64,000 nucleotides of DNA, taken from positions 744,001-808,000 of the forward strand of contig NZ_LDOS01000002.1 in assembly GCF_002077135.1 (NCBI RefSeq), given 5' to 3'. This document shows, in pieces, positions 28,191 to 36,304 of the stretch. Position 1 is the first letter of the stretch. Each line of letters starts with the position of its first letter. Both the position numbers and the translations under genes were made by a program. The notes beneath the pieces are model-generated. The model was not told where the DNA came from, did not search any database, and was given only the letters and a program-made list of their open reading frames with translations. Origin of the DNA: Metallibacterium scheffleri. Lineage in GTDB: Bacteria > Pseudomonadota > Gammaproteobacteria > Xanthomonadales > Rhodanobacteraceae.

Positions 28191-28763
28191 GTGCACGAGG
28201 ACAATCTGATCTGGATCGATCTGGAGATGACCGGGCTGGATACCGGCACCGACCGCATCATCGAGGTCGCTAGCGTGGTCACCGACGCCGAGTTGCGCGT
28301 GCTGGCCGAAGGCCCGGTGCTGGCCATTCACCACCCGGAAGCGCGCCTGCTGGCGATGGACGACTGGAACCGCAACCAGCATCGCAAGTCCGGGTTGTGG
28401 CAGCGCGTGCTCGACAGCCGTGACGATGCCGCCGCGGCCGAAGCCGCCACGCTCGAATTTCTCGCGGCGTGGGCGCCGCCCGGCAAGTCGCCGATGTGCG
28501 GCAACTCCATCTGTCAGGATCGGCGCTTCATGGCGCGCGAAATGCCCGCGCTGGAGCGCTTTTTCCACTACCGCAATCTGGACGTGTCCACGCTCAAGGA
28601 GCTGGCGCGGCGCTGGGCGCCGGAGCTGCTGAAAGGCTTCAGCAAGGACTCGACGCATACCGCGCTCAGCGACATCCACGATTCGATCCGCGAGCTGCGT
28701 CATTACCGCAGCGCGATGGGCGCCTTCGCCGCGCGCTCCGTCCACCAGGGAACCAGCCCATGA
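28191..28763 (+). CDS. orn: Oligoribonuclease
   Basis: Orn removes 2-5-nt RNA fragments, including pGpG from c-di-GMP breakdown. The 190-aa DEDDh exonuclease has [19 protein letters not shown] (Asp10, Glu12), [28 protein letters not shown] and [18 protein letters not shown] start at 28191 aligns with the family N-terminus ([16 protein letters not shown]). The in-frame ATG at 28137 would add 18 residues. The stop overlaps the following start (ATGA). Confidence 0.93.
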   Translation: MHEDNLIWIDLEMTGLDTGTDRIIEVASVVTDAELRVLAEGPVLAIHHPEARLLAMDDWNRNQHRKSGLWQRVLDSRDDAAAAEAATLEFLAAWAPPGKSPMCGNSICQDRRFMAREMPALERFFHYRNLDVSTLKELARRWAPELLKGFSKDSTHTALSDIHDSIRELRHYRSAMGAFAARSVHQGTSP

Positions 28764-29152
28764 GCCTGCTGCAGGTACCGGTGTCCTACGGCGAATTGCT
28801 GGACAAGCTCACCATTCTCGAGATCAAGTCCGAGCGCATGAGTGATGCCGCCAAGCTGGCCAATGTGCGCGACGAACTGCAACTGCTCGAGCACACCTGG
28901 CAGGCGCATCCCGCCGCACGCACCGACATCGCCGCCGAGCGCGCCGCGCTCAAGCAGGTCAACGCGGCGTTGTGGGACATCGAGGACCATATCCGCCTCA
29001 AGGAAAAGGCGCAGGCCTTCGACGCCGAGTTCATCGCGTTGGCGCGCGCCGTGTATGTGCGCAACGACGAGCGCGCCGCGATCAAGCGCGCGATCAACCT
29101 CAAGCTGGGTTCGCGCCTGGTTGAAGAGAAGTCCTATCAGGATTACCGCTAG
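28760..29152 (+). CDS. DUF6165-like conserved protein
   Basis: This 130-aa soluble, helix-rich protein ([59 protein letters not shown]) resembles the DUF6165 family found beside glycan and LPS genes in proteobacteria. Its function is not known. It overlaps orn by four bases, so it is translationally coupled. It marks the left border of the accessory island; beyond its stop the sequence character changes. Confidence 0.7.
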   Translation: MSLLQVPVSYGELLDKLTILEIKSERMSDAAKLANVRDELQLLEHTWQAHPAARTDIAAERAALKQVNAALWDIEDHIRLKEKAQAFDAEFIALARAVYVRNDERAAIKRAINLKLGSRLVEEKSYQDYR

Positions 29153-29206
29153 GCGTCCGAGCGCATCCGCTGGCGTCCGCTTTTACAACCTAAGACATTG
29201 AAAATG

Positions 29207-29236
29207 CGTGTTCACGTACACGCACGGCTGAACACG
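29207..29236. repeat. Inverted repeat in the non-coding left flank of the island
   Basis: CGTGTTCA (29207-29214) and TGAACACG (29229-29236) are exact complements 14 bases apart. The 159-base stretch 29153-29311 between DUF6165 and the integrase also holds two copies of ATGGGTAG (29259-29266, 29271-29278), two CGGACA and two GGCGTCCG motifs. Such clusters fit integrase arm-binding or attachment-site DNA, but no second att copy was recognised at the other end. Confidence 0.4.
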
Positions 29237-29311
29237 GACATTCTCGGACACTCGCGAAATGGGTAGCTAGATGGGTAGCCTGAGGGCTGGCTACTCATTC
29301 GCAAGCGCGTC

Positions 29312-30555
29312 ATGTCCAAGCGCCAAACCAAAGTTTTGAACGATGCCACCCTGCGCCGTCTGGTGGCCGCTGGTGCGCCTGTCTCGCTATCCGATGGCGC
29401 AGGGCTGACGTTCACTCTGTCCACTGCTGGCGCTGCCGCGTGGACGCTGCGCTATCGATTCGGCGGACGTCGCCGCGAACTCACGCTGGCCGCTATCCCG
29501 ACTTGTCGCTGGCGGATGCACGCAGGGCCGCAGCCAAGGCGCGCGTTCGTGTGGACGCAGGCGAGGACGTGGCCGTAGAAAAACAGCGCCGCAAGGTGGC
29601 CGATGCCTGCGCATGGACGGTGCGCGATCTGTTGCGCGATCACGAAACCCGTGTCGCGCCTGGACTTGCCGCCAGCACGGCATTCGGCATGCTCAACTAC
29701 ATGCGCACGGACTTGCTGCCGGCGCTGGGTTCGCGCGTAGCCAGAGACGTGACGCCGGATGATGCGCAAGCCCTGATCGAGCGCGCCGCCGAGCGCAGCT
29801 ACTGGGCGGCTGCGAACGCGCGCAAGGCGGGCATCGCGCTATTCAGTCACGCCCGCGCGCGTCGCATCGTGGTGGCGAATCCGTTCCGCGCTGTGAACAT
29901 GTCCAGCATTTCCGCGCAGCCTGCCAAACGTCAGCGCGTCGCTCTGAATCCCGCGCAGTTGCGCATGTTCCTGCTGGGCCTGTCGGCACTCGCACCTGTC
30001 GATGCGGCGCTGGCCGAACTGCTGCTGCGCACCGGCGAGCGGATCGGCGAAGCCTTGGGCGCGACATGGCAGGAAATCGACACACAAGCAGGCGAATGGC
30101 GCATCCCGCGCGAGCGCATCAAAACCCGCAAGCGCATGACCGCTCCGGCGTTCGTGATTCGCCTGCACCGGTCCACGGCTGCGCTATTCGAGCGCCTGCG
30201 CCCGCTGGCCTGCGGCTCGCCCCTGGTATTCCCGGCGCTGGCTGGTGCGCAGGATCGCAACATGGATCACGAACGCGCGCTGGATCGGCTCAAGGCTTAC
30301 GCCGCCACGCTGCCGAACTTCCCGAGCATCGTCTTTCACGATCTGCGCAGCACGGTGCGCAGCGGCATGCGCGCGCTGGGCACTCCCGCCGAAGTCTGCG
30401 AACGCGCCTTGAATCACCGGCTCCCCGGCATTGTGGGCGTGTATGACGTGGTGCAGCCCGAGCGCGTGGCGGCGGCATTCGTGCAGTGGAGCAATTACCT
30501 GGACGGGCTGCGCAAGGGTGCCGACGTGGTGCCGATCCGGCGCAAGTCTGACTAG
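29312..30555 (+). pseudogene. Tyrosine integrase, P4-type, broken by a single-base frameshift
   Basis: Residues 1-59 read in one frame from ATG 29312 (AWTLRYRFGGRRRELTL). The rest (YPDLSLADARRAAAKARVRV onward) reads in another frame to 30555. The break is at about 29488-29490, where one missing G in CTGGCCGC would restore TLGRYPDLSLADAR. All catalytic residues are present downstream: Arg in LLRTGERIGEAL, HDLRSTVRSG, NHRLPG and Tyr in GVYDVV. Restored length is about 414 aa, normal for P4-family integrases. It is either a recent pseudogene or a sequencing error. Confidence 0.85.
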
Positions 30556-30595
30556 TCAAGTGTTGCTTGACAGTTGTCCGGCAGCACCGGACAAT
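30555..30595 (+). promoter_or_regulatory. Promoter-operator of the HigBA-like module
   Basis: TTGACA (30567-30572) and GACAAT (30590-30595) are separated by exactly 17 bases. Two inverted repeats overlap them: GTCAAG-N5-CTTGAC (30555-30571) and TTGTCCGG-N5-CCGGACAA (30574-30594). The second fills the spacer and the -10, where an antitoxin repressor would block polymerase. The predicted transcription start falls at about 30601-30602, on the ATG of the first gene. Confidence 0.65.
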
Positions 30596-30600
30596 GCCCC

Positions 30601-30879
30601 ATGATCCGCAGCTTCCGGCACAAGGGACTGGCTGACCTGTTCCGGAGCGGCAACGCCGCGAAGGTGAAGCCGGACTTGCGAAGCCGCATCCTGCGGAGAT
30701 TGGACGCGCTGCACGCCGCGGGCGAACTAGCGGAGCTGAACGTGCCGGGCTTCGATTTTCACCCGCTCAAGGGACACAAGCCGACACGCTACAGCCTGCA
30801 CGTGAATGGACCGTGGTGCATCACCTTTGAATGGGCCAGCGGCGATGCGTTGCACGTGGACTTGGAGCAATACCACTAG
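30601..30879 (+). CDS. higB: HigB/RelE-type toxin (mRNA interferase family)
   Basis: The 92-aa basic protein matches the HigB family: MIRSFRHKGLADLFRSGNAAKVKPD, LRRLDALHAAGELAELNVPG, FHPLKGHKPTRYSLHVNGPW and CITFEWASGDALHVDLEQYH. HigB toxins cleave mRNA at the ribosome. The toxin-first order followed by an HTH antitoxin nine bases later is characteristic of higBA. There is no ribosome-binding site before the ATG, and the promoter -10 ends five bases upstream, so the transcript is probably leaderless. Confidence 0.88.
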   Translation: MIRSFRHKGLADLFRSGNAAKVKPDLRSRILRRLDALHAAGELAELNVPGFDFHPLKGHKPTRYSLHVNGPWCITFEWASGDALHVDLEQYH

Positions 30880-30887
30880 AGCCGACC

Positions 30888-31196
30888 ATGACCGAATACA
30901 CCGCCAAGCGAAACCGTCCCCCGATCCATCCGGGCGCGATCCTGCGCGATGACGTATTGCCTGCCCTTGGGCTGAGCGTGGCCGAGAGCGCACGCCGTCT
31001 GCGCGTATCGCGGCAAACCCTGCATGACCTGCTGGCCGAGCGCAAGGGCTTCACGCCGGAAATGGCCTTGCGCGTGGGCGCGTTCGCAGGCAATGGCGCC
31101 ACGCTCTGGCTGCGCATGCAACAGGAATACGACCTGTGGCACGCCGAACGTGAACTGGCCGATGAGCTGCGCGCGATCGAGAAGGCTGCCGCATGA
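30888..31196 (+). CDS. higA: HigA-type antitoxin (XRE family)
   Basis: The 102-aa protein has the HigA signature RPPIHPGAILRDDVLPALGLSVAESARRLRVSRQTLHDLLAERKGFTPEMALRVG, an XRE helix-turn-helix, and a C-terminal tail of charged helix (LWHAERELADELRAIEKA). It neutralises the toxin and would repress the operon through the upstream inverted repeats. The ATG at 30888 gives the family start; in-frame sequence further up overlaps the toxin gene and is not conserved-looking. Confidence 0.9.
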   Translation: MTEYTAKRNRPPIHPGAILRDDVLPALGLSVAESARRLRVSRQTLHDLLAERKGFTPEMALRVGAFAGNGATLWLRMQQEYDLWHAERELADELRAIEKAAA

Positions 31197-31284
31197 CCGA
31201 TTCGCCACGGCAAGGGTCACTCCCGAACTCCGGCCACCTTCACCGGCTGCCGTGGCGTCCATTAAAGAGCTGGGGGAGACCGCG

Positions 31285-31440
31285 ATGCGCCGAAGTGATG
31301 TCATAAATCACGCCTATGCGGAACGTCTTGAGGAAGAGCTAGTCAAGGCCAAAGGGATGACTCTTAACGCACTTGAGAAGGCCTATGCAGAGAAGGCCGC
31401 GTTGCTGTCTGACCTTGCCCCCGAACTTCGTATCCCATAA
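31285..31440 (+). CDS. Small hypothetical protein downstream of higA (51 aa)
   Basis: I do not recognise this protein. It is predicted to be almost entirely alpha-helical and charged (AYAERLEEELVKAKGM, LEKAYAEKAALLSDLAPELR), with no membrane segment. An excellent ribosome-binding site (GGGGGAGA) lies six bases before the ATG. A GTG at 31252 in the same frame would give 62 aa. Base composition is lower in GC than the flanking core genes, which suggests foreign origin. It ends 11 bases before the IS remnant, so its C-terminus may have been truncated by the insertion. Confidence 0.5.
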   Translation: MRRSDVINHAYAERLEEELVKAKGMTLNALEKAYAEKAALLSDLAPELRIP

Positions 31441-31451
31441 CCGTATGAGGG

Positions 31452-31682
31452 TCAGGCCTGTTTTGCCTGCTGGATTTGCCAGTGTTGCTCGAACTGCATC
31501 GGGCTGACGTAGTTCAAAGTGGAGTGTAGTCGGGACTGGTTGTACCAGAGCAGCCAGGCGATCGTTTCATCCTCGGCGTGGCGCCGGGTCACGAAGCGCT
31601 GCCCATGCAGCCGCTCCACCTTCAGTGAACCGAACAGCGTTTCGCTGCAGGCATTGTCCCAGCAGTTGCCGCGGCGGCTCAT
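31452..31682 (-). mobile_element. IS3-family transposase remnant (C-terminal integrase core)
   Basis: The 76-residue reading MSRRGNCWDNACSETLFGSLKVERL...YNQSRLHSTLNYVSPMQFE is the C-terminal end of an IS3-group OrfB (DDE domain, around the last catalytic Glu). The N-terminal three quarters, OrfA and the left end are missing; upstream of the Met the frame has no transposase similarity. The right end probably lies around 31437-31450, near the stop of the small ORF. It is a dead fragment. Confidence 0.85.
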
Positions 31683-31834
31683 CGAGGCTGCAGCACGGTT
31701 GCTTCAGCACGCGCCAGCCACCGATTTGCGGTCGCATGACCTTGAATGGTTCGAGTGCAGGGTGGGTTCAACGTCGAGACGCTGTCCGCGCCGAGTGCAG
31801 CGGGTTTGGTCTATCGCATTTGCGCCGCGCAGTC
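31683..31834. other. Non-coding scar between the IS remnant and the heptosyltransferase
   Basis: No conserved protein or RNA could be recognised in these 152 bases. They represent the junction of the truncated IS and older chromosomal sequence. The heptosyltransferase stop lies at the right edge. Confidence 0.5.
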
Positions 31835-32902
31835 TCAGCAGCGCAGCAAGCCGTGGCGGCGCGCCTGATCCAGCGCCTCCAGGCGCTCGATCACGTCGTC
31901 GATATGGATCAGGTCCATCACGCCGGGGCGTTCGATCTTGGTGCCCCAGGGCAGATCCTCGACCGCGCGGCCCATGAACTTGTGTGCGGCGGCGGCGTAA
32001 CGATCCACGCACCAGCGCCGATCACTGTACGGGCCGGAGCGTGCCGGATTGCTGGCCGCGTGCAGGCCGATGACCGGCGTGCCCACCGCGTTGGCCATGT
32101 GCATGGGGCCGGCGTCGGGGCTCAGTACGGCGGCGGCGCGCCGATACAACGCCAGCGCGCGCTTGAGCGTGTCGCGACCGATCAGATCGACCGGCGTGCT
32201 GTGCATGTGCGCGCGGATGGCGTCGCCAAGCTGGCGTTCGGATTTGCTCGGCCCGCCGGTCAGCGCCACGCGCCAGCCCAGCGCCTGTTGCGCGTGATCG
32301 GCGACGGCGGCGTAACCGGCGGCGGACCAGTTGCGCACGCTGTGGCTGGAGACGGCGTTGATCAACAGCCAGGGCGCATCGTCGGGGAGTTGATCGGCGG
32401 CCCAGGCCGCGGCCTCGACCGGGATCGGCAGGTCCCAGTGCACCGTGGTTTGCTTCAGGCCCAGCGGCTCGCAGAAACTGCCGATGGCATCGAGCACATG
32501 TTCGCCCGTGCGCGCGGGGATGCGCTCGTTGATGGTCAGTCCATGCAGATCCTTGGCGCGCGCATGGTCGTAGCCGACGCGTCGCCGCGCGTGCACGCCG
32601 AGGCTGAGGACATTGGCGCGCAGCGCCACCTGCATGTGCAGCAATACGTCGAAACGGCGGCCTTCCAGCGCCAGACGCACGTTGCGCATGCCGTCCAGGC
32701 CCATGCTCTTGTCGAACACCACGAACTCGACATCGGGCACATCACCCACCAGCTTGTGTTCGAGCTTGCCCACGATCCAGGTCAGGCGCGCCAGTGGAAA
32801 CCCGGCGCGCAGCGTGTGGATCAGCGGTAGCACGTGGGTGACATCGCCCAGCGCCGAGGTGCGCAGGAGGCAGATCGAGGCGGGCGGGGGTGCGGTGGGC
32901 AT
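31835..32902 (-). CDS. Glycosyltransferase family 9 (LPS heptosyltransferase-like)
   Basis: This 355-aa GT-B enzyme has the heptosyltransferase start ICLLRTSALGDVTHVLPLIHTL and the donor-site region LSPDAGPMHMANAVGTPVIGLHAASNPARSGPYSD. Family members add ADP-heptose to the lipid A-Kdo core on the cytosolic face. The ATG at 32902 is the first that precedes conserved sequence. It is divergent from kdkA by 43 bp, which supports an inner-core role. Whether it is heptosyltransferase I, II or another GT9 enzyme cannot be settled here. Confidence 0.85.
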   Translation of the reverse strand: MPTAPPPASICLLRTSALGDVTHVLPLIHTLRAGFPLARLTWIVGKLEHKLVGDVPDVEFVVFDKSMGLDGMRNVRLALEGRRFDVLLHMQVALRANVLSLGVHARRRVGYDHARAKDLHGLTINERIPARTGEHVLDAIGSFCEPLGLKQTTVHWDLPIPVEAAAWAADQLPDDAPWLLINAVSSHSVRNWSAAGYAAVADHAQQALGWRVALTGGPSKSERQLGDAIRAHMHSTPVDLIGRDTLKRALALYRRAAAVLSPDAGPMHMANAVGTPVIGLHAASNPARSGPYSDRRWCVDRYAAAAHKFMGRAVEDLPWGTKIERPGVMDLIHIDDVIERLEALDQARRHGLLRC

Positions 32903-32945
32903 CGGGCTTTGACTAGACTCGCGCTCAGGCCGCAGCCCTTGCAGG

Positions 32946-33719
32946 ATGAAAGTGGAGACGACACCCCGGCAGGCACACACGCGCACCGAGGCGAACAGTT
33001 CGATTGTGTTCGACCCCGCAGCGGTTCCACAAGTCGATGCGCGCTGGTTCGAGCCGGCATGGTGGCAGGCGCAGGGTCTTTTGCGCGAGCGCCACGGCGG
33101 CCGTGGCAGCGTGGGTTTCATTGATAGCCCGGCAGGCGCGCTGGTGCTGCGGCATTTCCGTCGCGGTGGTCTGCTGGCGCGTCTGCGCGGCGACCGTTAC
33201 CTGTGGCTGGGCGCGGCGCGCTCGCGCGGATTCCGCGAGTTCGCCTTGTTGCAGTGGATGCGCGCGCAGGGTTTGCCGGTGCCGCAGCCGCTGGCAGCGC
33301 GTTGCGTGCGTGCCGGCTGGTTCAGCGCGCGCGCTGATCTGCTCAGCGCCGAGCTGCCCGCGGCGCAGACGCTGGCCGAGCGCCTGCGTGCCGGCGCGCT
33401 ACGCGCCGGCGATTGCGCCGCGGTGGGTGCGCTGCTGGCGCGGTTTCATCGGGCCGGCGTGGATCATGCCGACTTGAACGCGCACAACATTCTCTGGTCT
33501 GGCGCGAATCTGTACCTGATCGATTTCGATCGCGGTCGCGCGCGCCGGCCGGCGCGGCGCTGGCAGCGGTCCAACCTTGCGCGTCTGCAGCGATCCATGC
33601 GCAAAGTGGCGCCCGATTCCATGGTCGACGACACGCGCTTGATGCGCGAATGCTGGCAGTCACTGCTGCATGCCTATGCCGCGGCGCTGCGGGATGGCAA
33701 TGGGATGCAGGCATCATGA
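32946..33719 (+). CDS. kdkA: 3-deoxy-D-manno-octulosonic acid kinase
   Basis: KdkA phosphorylates the Kdo residue of lipid A-Kdo using ATP. The 257-aa kinase-fold protein has FRRGGLLARLRGDRYLWLG, SRGFREFALLQWMRAQGLPVPQPLAARC, the catalytic loop HADLNAHNIL (Asp176) and LIDFDRGRARRP (metal-binding Asp). Single-Kdo, phosphorylated cores are typical of Xanthomonadales, Haemophilus and relatives. It lies beside a heptosyltransferase and overlaps the next gene by four bases. Confidence 0.9.
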   Translation: MKVETTPRQAHTRTEANSSIVFDPAAVPQVDARWFEPAWWQAQGLLRERHGGRGSVGFIDSPAGALVLRHFRRGGLLARLRGDRYLWLGAARSRGFREFALLQWMRAQGLPVPQPLAARCVRAGWFSARADLLSAELPAAQTLAERLRAGALRAGDCAAVGALLARFHRAGVDHADLNAHNILWSGANLYLIDFDRGRARRPARRWQRSNLARLQRSMRKVAPDSMVDDTRLMRECWQSLLHAYAAALRDGNGMQAS

Positions 33720-34474
33720 GCTGGGCGTTGCACGCGTTGGGCACCGGCGCGGCGCAAGCGCACGCGCTGGGCAGCTCGGCGGCGGTGATCGAGCGTGACG
33801 CCGCGCCGCTGCTGTTGATCGATTGCGGGCCGGACACCCTGGTGCGCTACCTCTATGCCTATGGCGCGCCACCACCGGCGGTGTATCTGACGCACCTGCA
33901 TATGGACCATGTCGGTGGGCTGGAAGGCCTGTTCTACCGGTTGTGGTTCGACGCGCATTGGCGCGGCCGCACGCAACTGTTTCTGCACGCCGCGCTGGTG
34001 CCGCTGCTGCAGGCACGGCTGGCCGACTATCCGCGCCTGCTGGCCGAGGGCGGCGCGCAATTCTGGGACGCGTTTCGCGTGGTGCCGTGCAGCCGCGGCT
34101 TCTGGTTGCACGGTCTGTGGTTCGATGTGTTCGCCACGCGCCACCATCGTCCGCTGAGTGCGTTTGGCGTGGCGTTGCGCGGCAGTTGCGTATGGACCGG
34201 CGATACGCGGCCGATCCCCGAGATGCTGGCCGAGTATGCCGCGCAGGGCGAGCGCGTATTCCACGATTGCGGGTTGCTCGGCAATCCCTCGCACACCGGG
34301 CTGGATGATCTGGCGCGCGAATACCCAGCCGAATTGCGCGCGCGGCTCGTGCTGTATCACCAGGCCAGCGCCGAAGATGCGGCGGCAGTGCGCGCGGCGG
34401 GCTACGCGGTGCTGGACCCTGGCCAGCGCGTGGCGCTGCCTGCGCCCGAGCCGCTGCGCGACGCGGCGGGCTGA
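33716..34474 (+). CDS. MBL-fold metallo-hydrolase
   Basis: This 252-aa cytosolic beta-lactamase-fold hydrolase has the dinuclear zinc motif THLHMDHVGG (His60, His62, Asp64, His65), RHHRPLSAFG, GDTRPIPEM and a late His in LVLYHQAS. It resembles ribonuclease Z-type hydrolases without their exosite arm. The start overlaps the kdkA stop (ATGA), so it is coupled to LPS-core phosphorylation. Substrate unknown. It is convergent with an MFS gene at a 7-bp gap. Confidence 0.8.
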   Translation: MSWALHALGTGAAQAHALGSSAAVIERDAAPLLLIDCGPDTLVRYLYAYGAPPPAVYLTHLHMDHVGGLEGLFYRLWFDAHWRGRTQLFLHAALVPLLQARLADYPRLLAEGGAQFWDAFRVVPCSRGFWLHGLWFDVFATRHHRPLSAFGVALRGSCVWTGDTRPIPEMLAEYAAQGERVFHDCGLLGNPSHTGLDDLAREYPAELRARLVLYHQASAEDAAAVRAAGYAVLDPGQRVALPAPEPLRDAAG

Positions 34475-34481
34475 GCAGCGT

Positions 34482-35747
34482 TCAATCCGCGCCGCCGCCG
34501 GCGAAATCGCGGAAGAAATGCGCGTACAGAACCAGATACGCGCCCTGGAAGATCGCCGCCAGCACGAACGGCGCGGTGAGCATGCCGGCGTGCAGCAGCA
34601 GACCGGCGACCAGCGGACCAATGGCGCGCGGGATCTGGATCGAGACATTCTGCAGGCTGGAGGCAAGGCCGCGGCGATGATCGCGCGTCAAGCCGGCGAC
34701 CAGTGCCTGGCGCACGCCGGCGGTGCCCTGATTCATGCCCGCGCGCAGGGCGTAAAATCCCGCCGCAAGCATGAACCACGGCGAGAACGGAATCGCCAGC
34801 AGCAGCAGCAGGCCGGCCAGACGCATCCACACCACGGAGCGGATCAAGCCGTGCTGCCGCGCCAGCTTTCCAGCCAGCACTGAGCCCAACGCGCCCAGCG
34901 CGAAGCTGGCGGCGATGGCTGGACCGATGCTGCCCGGCCCGTGCGCGAATTTCAGCAGAAACCAGTACGCGATCAACGGACCGATCATGCCGATGCCCAG
35001 TCCGTTGAGACTGTTGACCAGCACCAGTTTGAGCAGGCGCTGGTTCTCGGCGCGTTGCTCGCTGCGCTCGGCGTGTTCCGCGCGCGAGCCGGCGATGGCT
35101 GCGGTGTGCTGTGCGCGCTCCGGCTCGCGTGCGCCGAACAGCAGCACCAGGCTGACCAGCGAGCCCAGCAGCGACAGTCCGAACAGCCAGCGATAAGGCG
35201 CGGCGCCCGCGTGCGGGGCGAACCAGCCGATGGCTCCGGCGGCGAGCGCGCCCAGCGCCATGCCGCTGAAGCCCAGCGCGGTATTCCAGCTGTACACACG
35301 TCCGCGCTGTGCGGCCGGCAACAGCAGCGCCAGCCACGCCTGTTCGATGGGGCCAAACGGGCCGGCGCTGCCATTGGCGCCGCGACCAAAGCCGCCCACC
35401 ACCGCCGCCAGTACCAGCCACGCCGGATGCGTGCTGAAAATCGCCAGCAGCGCCGCGCCGACCTGCAGCACTTCGTACAGCAGCAGAAAACGCCTGCGTC
35501 CACCGGTGCGATCACTCAGCGGCCCGACCGCCATGGTCAATACCGCGCCGATCAGCAACGCCGCCGACAAGGTCGCACCGATGCCCGCAGCGTGCCAGCC
35601 GAGTGCGTGCAGGTACAGCGCGAACGCGGCCACCAGCGCACCCTGGCCCACGCTGCGCGCGGCGCGAATCGCCATCAGTCGGATCACGCCGGCGGGCAGG
35701 ACGATCGGCGCTTCAATCGCGGGGTCGTGGATGGTGGGGTTGGGCAT
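34482..35747 (-). CDS. MFS transporter
   Basis: This 421-aa protein has 12 predicted membrane helices. The motif-A-like loop is AVGPLSDRTGGRRRFLL between helices 2 and 3, and GFGRGANGSAGPFGPIEQAWLA follows. The C-terminal half has GLASSLQNVSIQIPRAIGPLVAGLLLHAG, as in drug/sugar exporters of the DHA1-like groups. The ATG at 35747 gives the shorter natural N-terminus; the frame opens 144 bases earlier without family features. The substrate is unknown. Confidence 0.8.
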   Translation of the reverse strand: MPNPTIHDPAIEAPIVLPAGVIRLMAIRAARSVGQGALVAAFALYLHALGWHAAGIGATLSAALLIGAVLTMAVGPLSDRTGGRRRFLLLYEVLQVGAALLAIFSTHPAWLVLAAVVGGFGRGANGSAGPFGPIEQAWLALLLPAAQRGRVYSWNTALGFSGMALGALAAGAIGWFAPHAGAAPYRWLFGLSLLGSLVSLVLLFGAREPERAQHTAAIAGSRAEHAERSEQRAENQRLLKLVLVNSLNGLGIGMIGPLIAYWFLLKFAHGPGSIGPAIAASFALGALGSVLAGKLARQHGLIRSVVWMRLAGLLLLLAIPFSPWFMLAAGFYALRAGMNQGTAGVRQALVAGLTRDHRRGLASSLQNVSIQIPRAIGPLVAGLLLHAGMLTAPFVLAAIFQGAYLVLYAHFFRDFAGGGAD

Positions 35748-35850
35748 CCGGGCAATAGAACACAGTGCGCGCTGCGGGTTCCGTGCGCGCCTGCAAACGT
35801 GCAGCGCCGAGTCAGCCCGCGGTCGGCGCCGGTGCTGGGCAGGCGGCGAG

Positions 35851-35965
35851 GGTGGCGGCCCCTGCCAGCCACACTCCGGCACCCGCATCATCCACTACCG
35901 TTGCTCCCTTCCGGGCCTGGCGGAGTTTGCGGACTAGCGTCGCGGAGGGACCGACAGGGGCCACC
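35851..35965 (-). ncRNA. ffs: Signal recognition particle 4.5S RNA
   Basis: The minus strand contains the conserved SRP apical domain (GCCAGGCCCGGAAGGGAGCA with GGAA tetraloop and symmetric loop). It is bracketed by complementary ends GGTGGCCCCTG (5', at 35965) and CAGGGGCCGCCACC (3', at 35851). The length of about 115 nt equals the E. coli 4.5S RNA. It binds Ffh for co-translational membrane targeting. End positions are estimated from helix pairing. Confidence 0.92.
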
Positions 35966-36049
35966 GTGAACTGGATCCGTCGCTGGTGATTCGGTGTTCG
36001 TGGCTGCAAACCAGCTGCGACGCGGAACAAAAGCCTCAAACATCGAACT

Positions 36050-36142
36050 TGGCGGAGAGGGAGGGATTCGAACCCTCGATACGGCTTTTGACCGTATACA
36101 CACTTTCCAGGCGTGCTCCTTCAACCGCTCGGACACCTCTCC
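36050..36142 (-). tRNA. tRNA-Ser (anticodon GGA)
   Basis: Read on the minus strand, the molecule begins GGAGAGGTGTCCGAGCGGTT and has the anticodon loop CTGGAAA (anticodon GGA, plus-strand 36106-36108). A long class II variable arm and the T-loop GGTTCGAATCC follow, then the acceptor end CCTCTCC-G-CCA, with CCA encoded. It reads UCC/UCU serine codons. The gene lies 84 bases upstream of ffs in the same direction. Confidence 0.97.
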
Positions 36143-36194
36143 GGGTTTGTGCTTGCCTTCGCGCATGTCGATCAGCCGCGACGGCAAGCACGCA

Positions 36195-36224
36195 AGCATA
36201 GCGAGTGCACGGGGGTACGTTCAA
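36195..36224 (-). promoter_or_regulatory. Candidate promoter of tRNA-Ser / ffs
   Basis: On the minus strand TTGAAC (36219-36224) and TATGCT (36195-36200) are 18 bases apart, placing a start near 36188, about 45 bases before the tRNA 5' end. No separate strong promoter was seen between the tRNA and ffs, so a common precursor is possible. Confidence 0.45.
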
Positions 36225-36250
36225 GCCTGTCATGCTGCGCCATCGCTGAC

Positions 36251-36279
36251 TTGGGACTTGCGGCAACGCTTGGCACAAT
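36251..36279 (+). promoter_or_regulatory. Candidate promoter of dnaX
   Basis: TTGGGA (36251-36256) and CACAAT (36274-36279) with a 17-base spacer precede the dnaX ATG by 25 bases. This would give a short leader of roughly 18 bases. The match to sigma-70 elements is moderate. Confidence 0.4.
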
Positions 36280-36304
36280 AGGCGCTTGCTTCTGGATGCG
36301 CCTC

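Noticed and set aside
31704-32012. Arg-rich 102-codon leftward frame at the island edge
   Set aside because: It mostly shadows the heptosyltransferase C-terminus and has no recognisable domain.
36268-36292. Sigma-54-like promoter (TGGCAC...TTGCTT) before dnaX
   Set aside because: The spacing between the two blocks is nine bases instead of five, and a sigma-70-type pair overlaps the same place.
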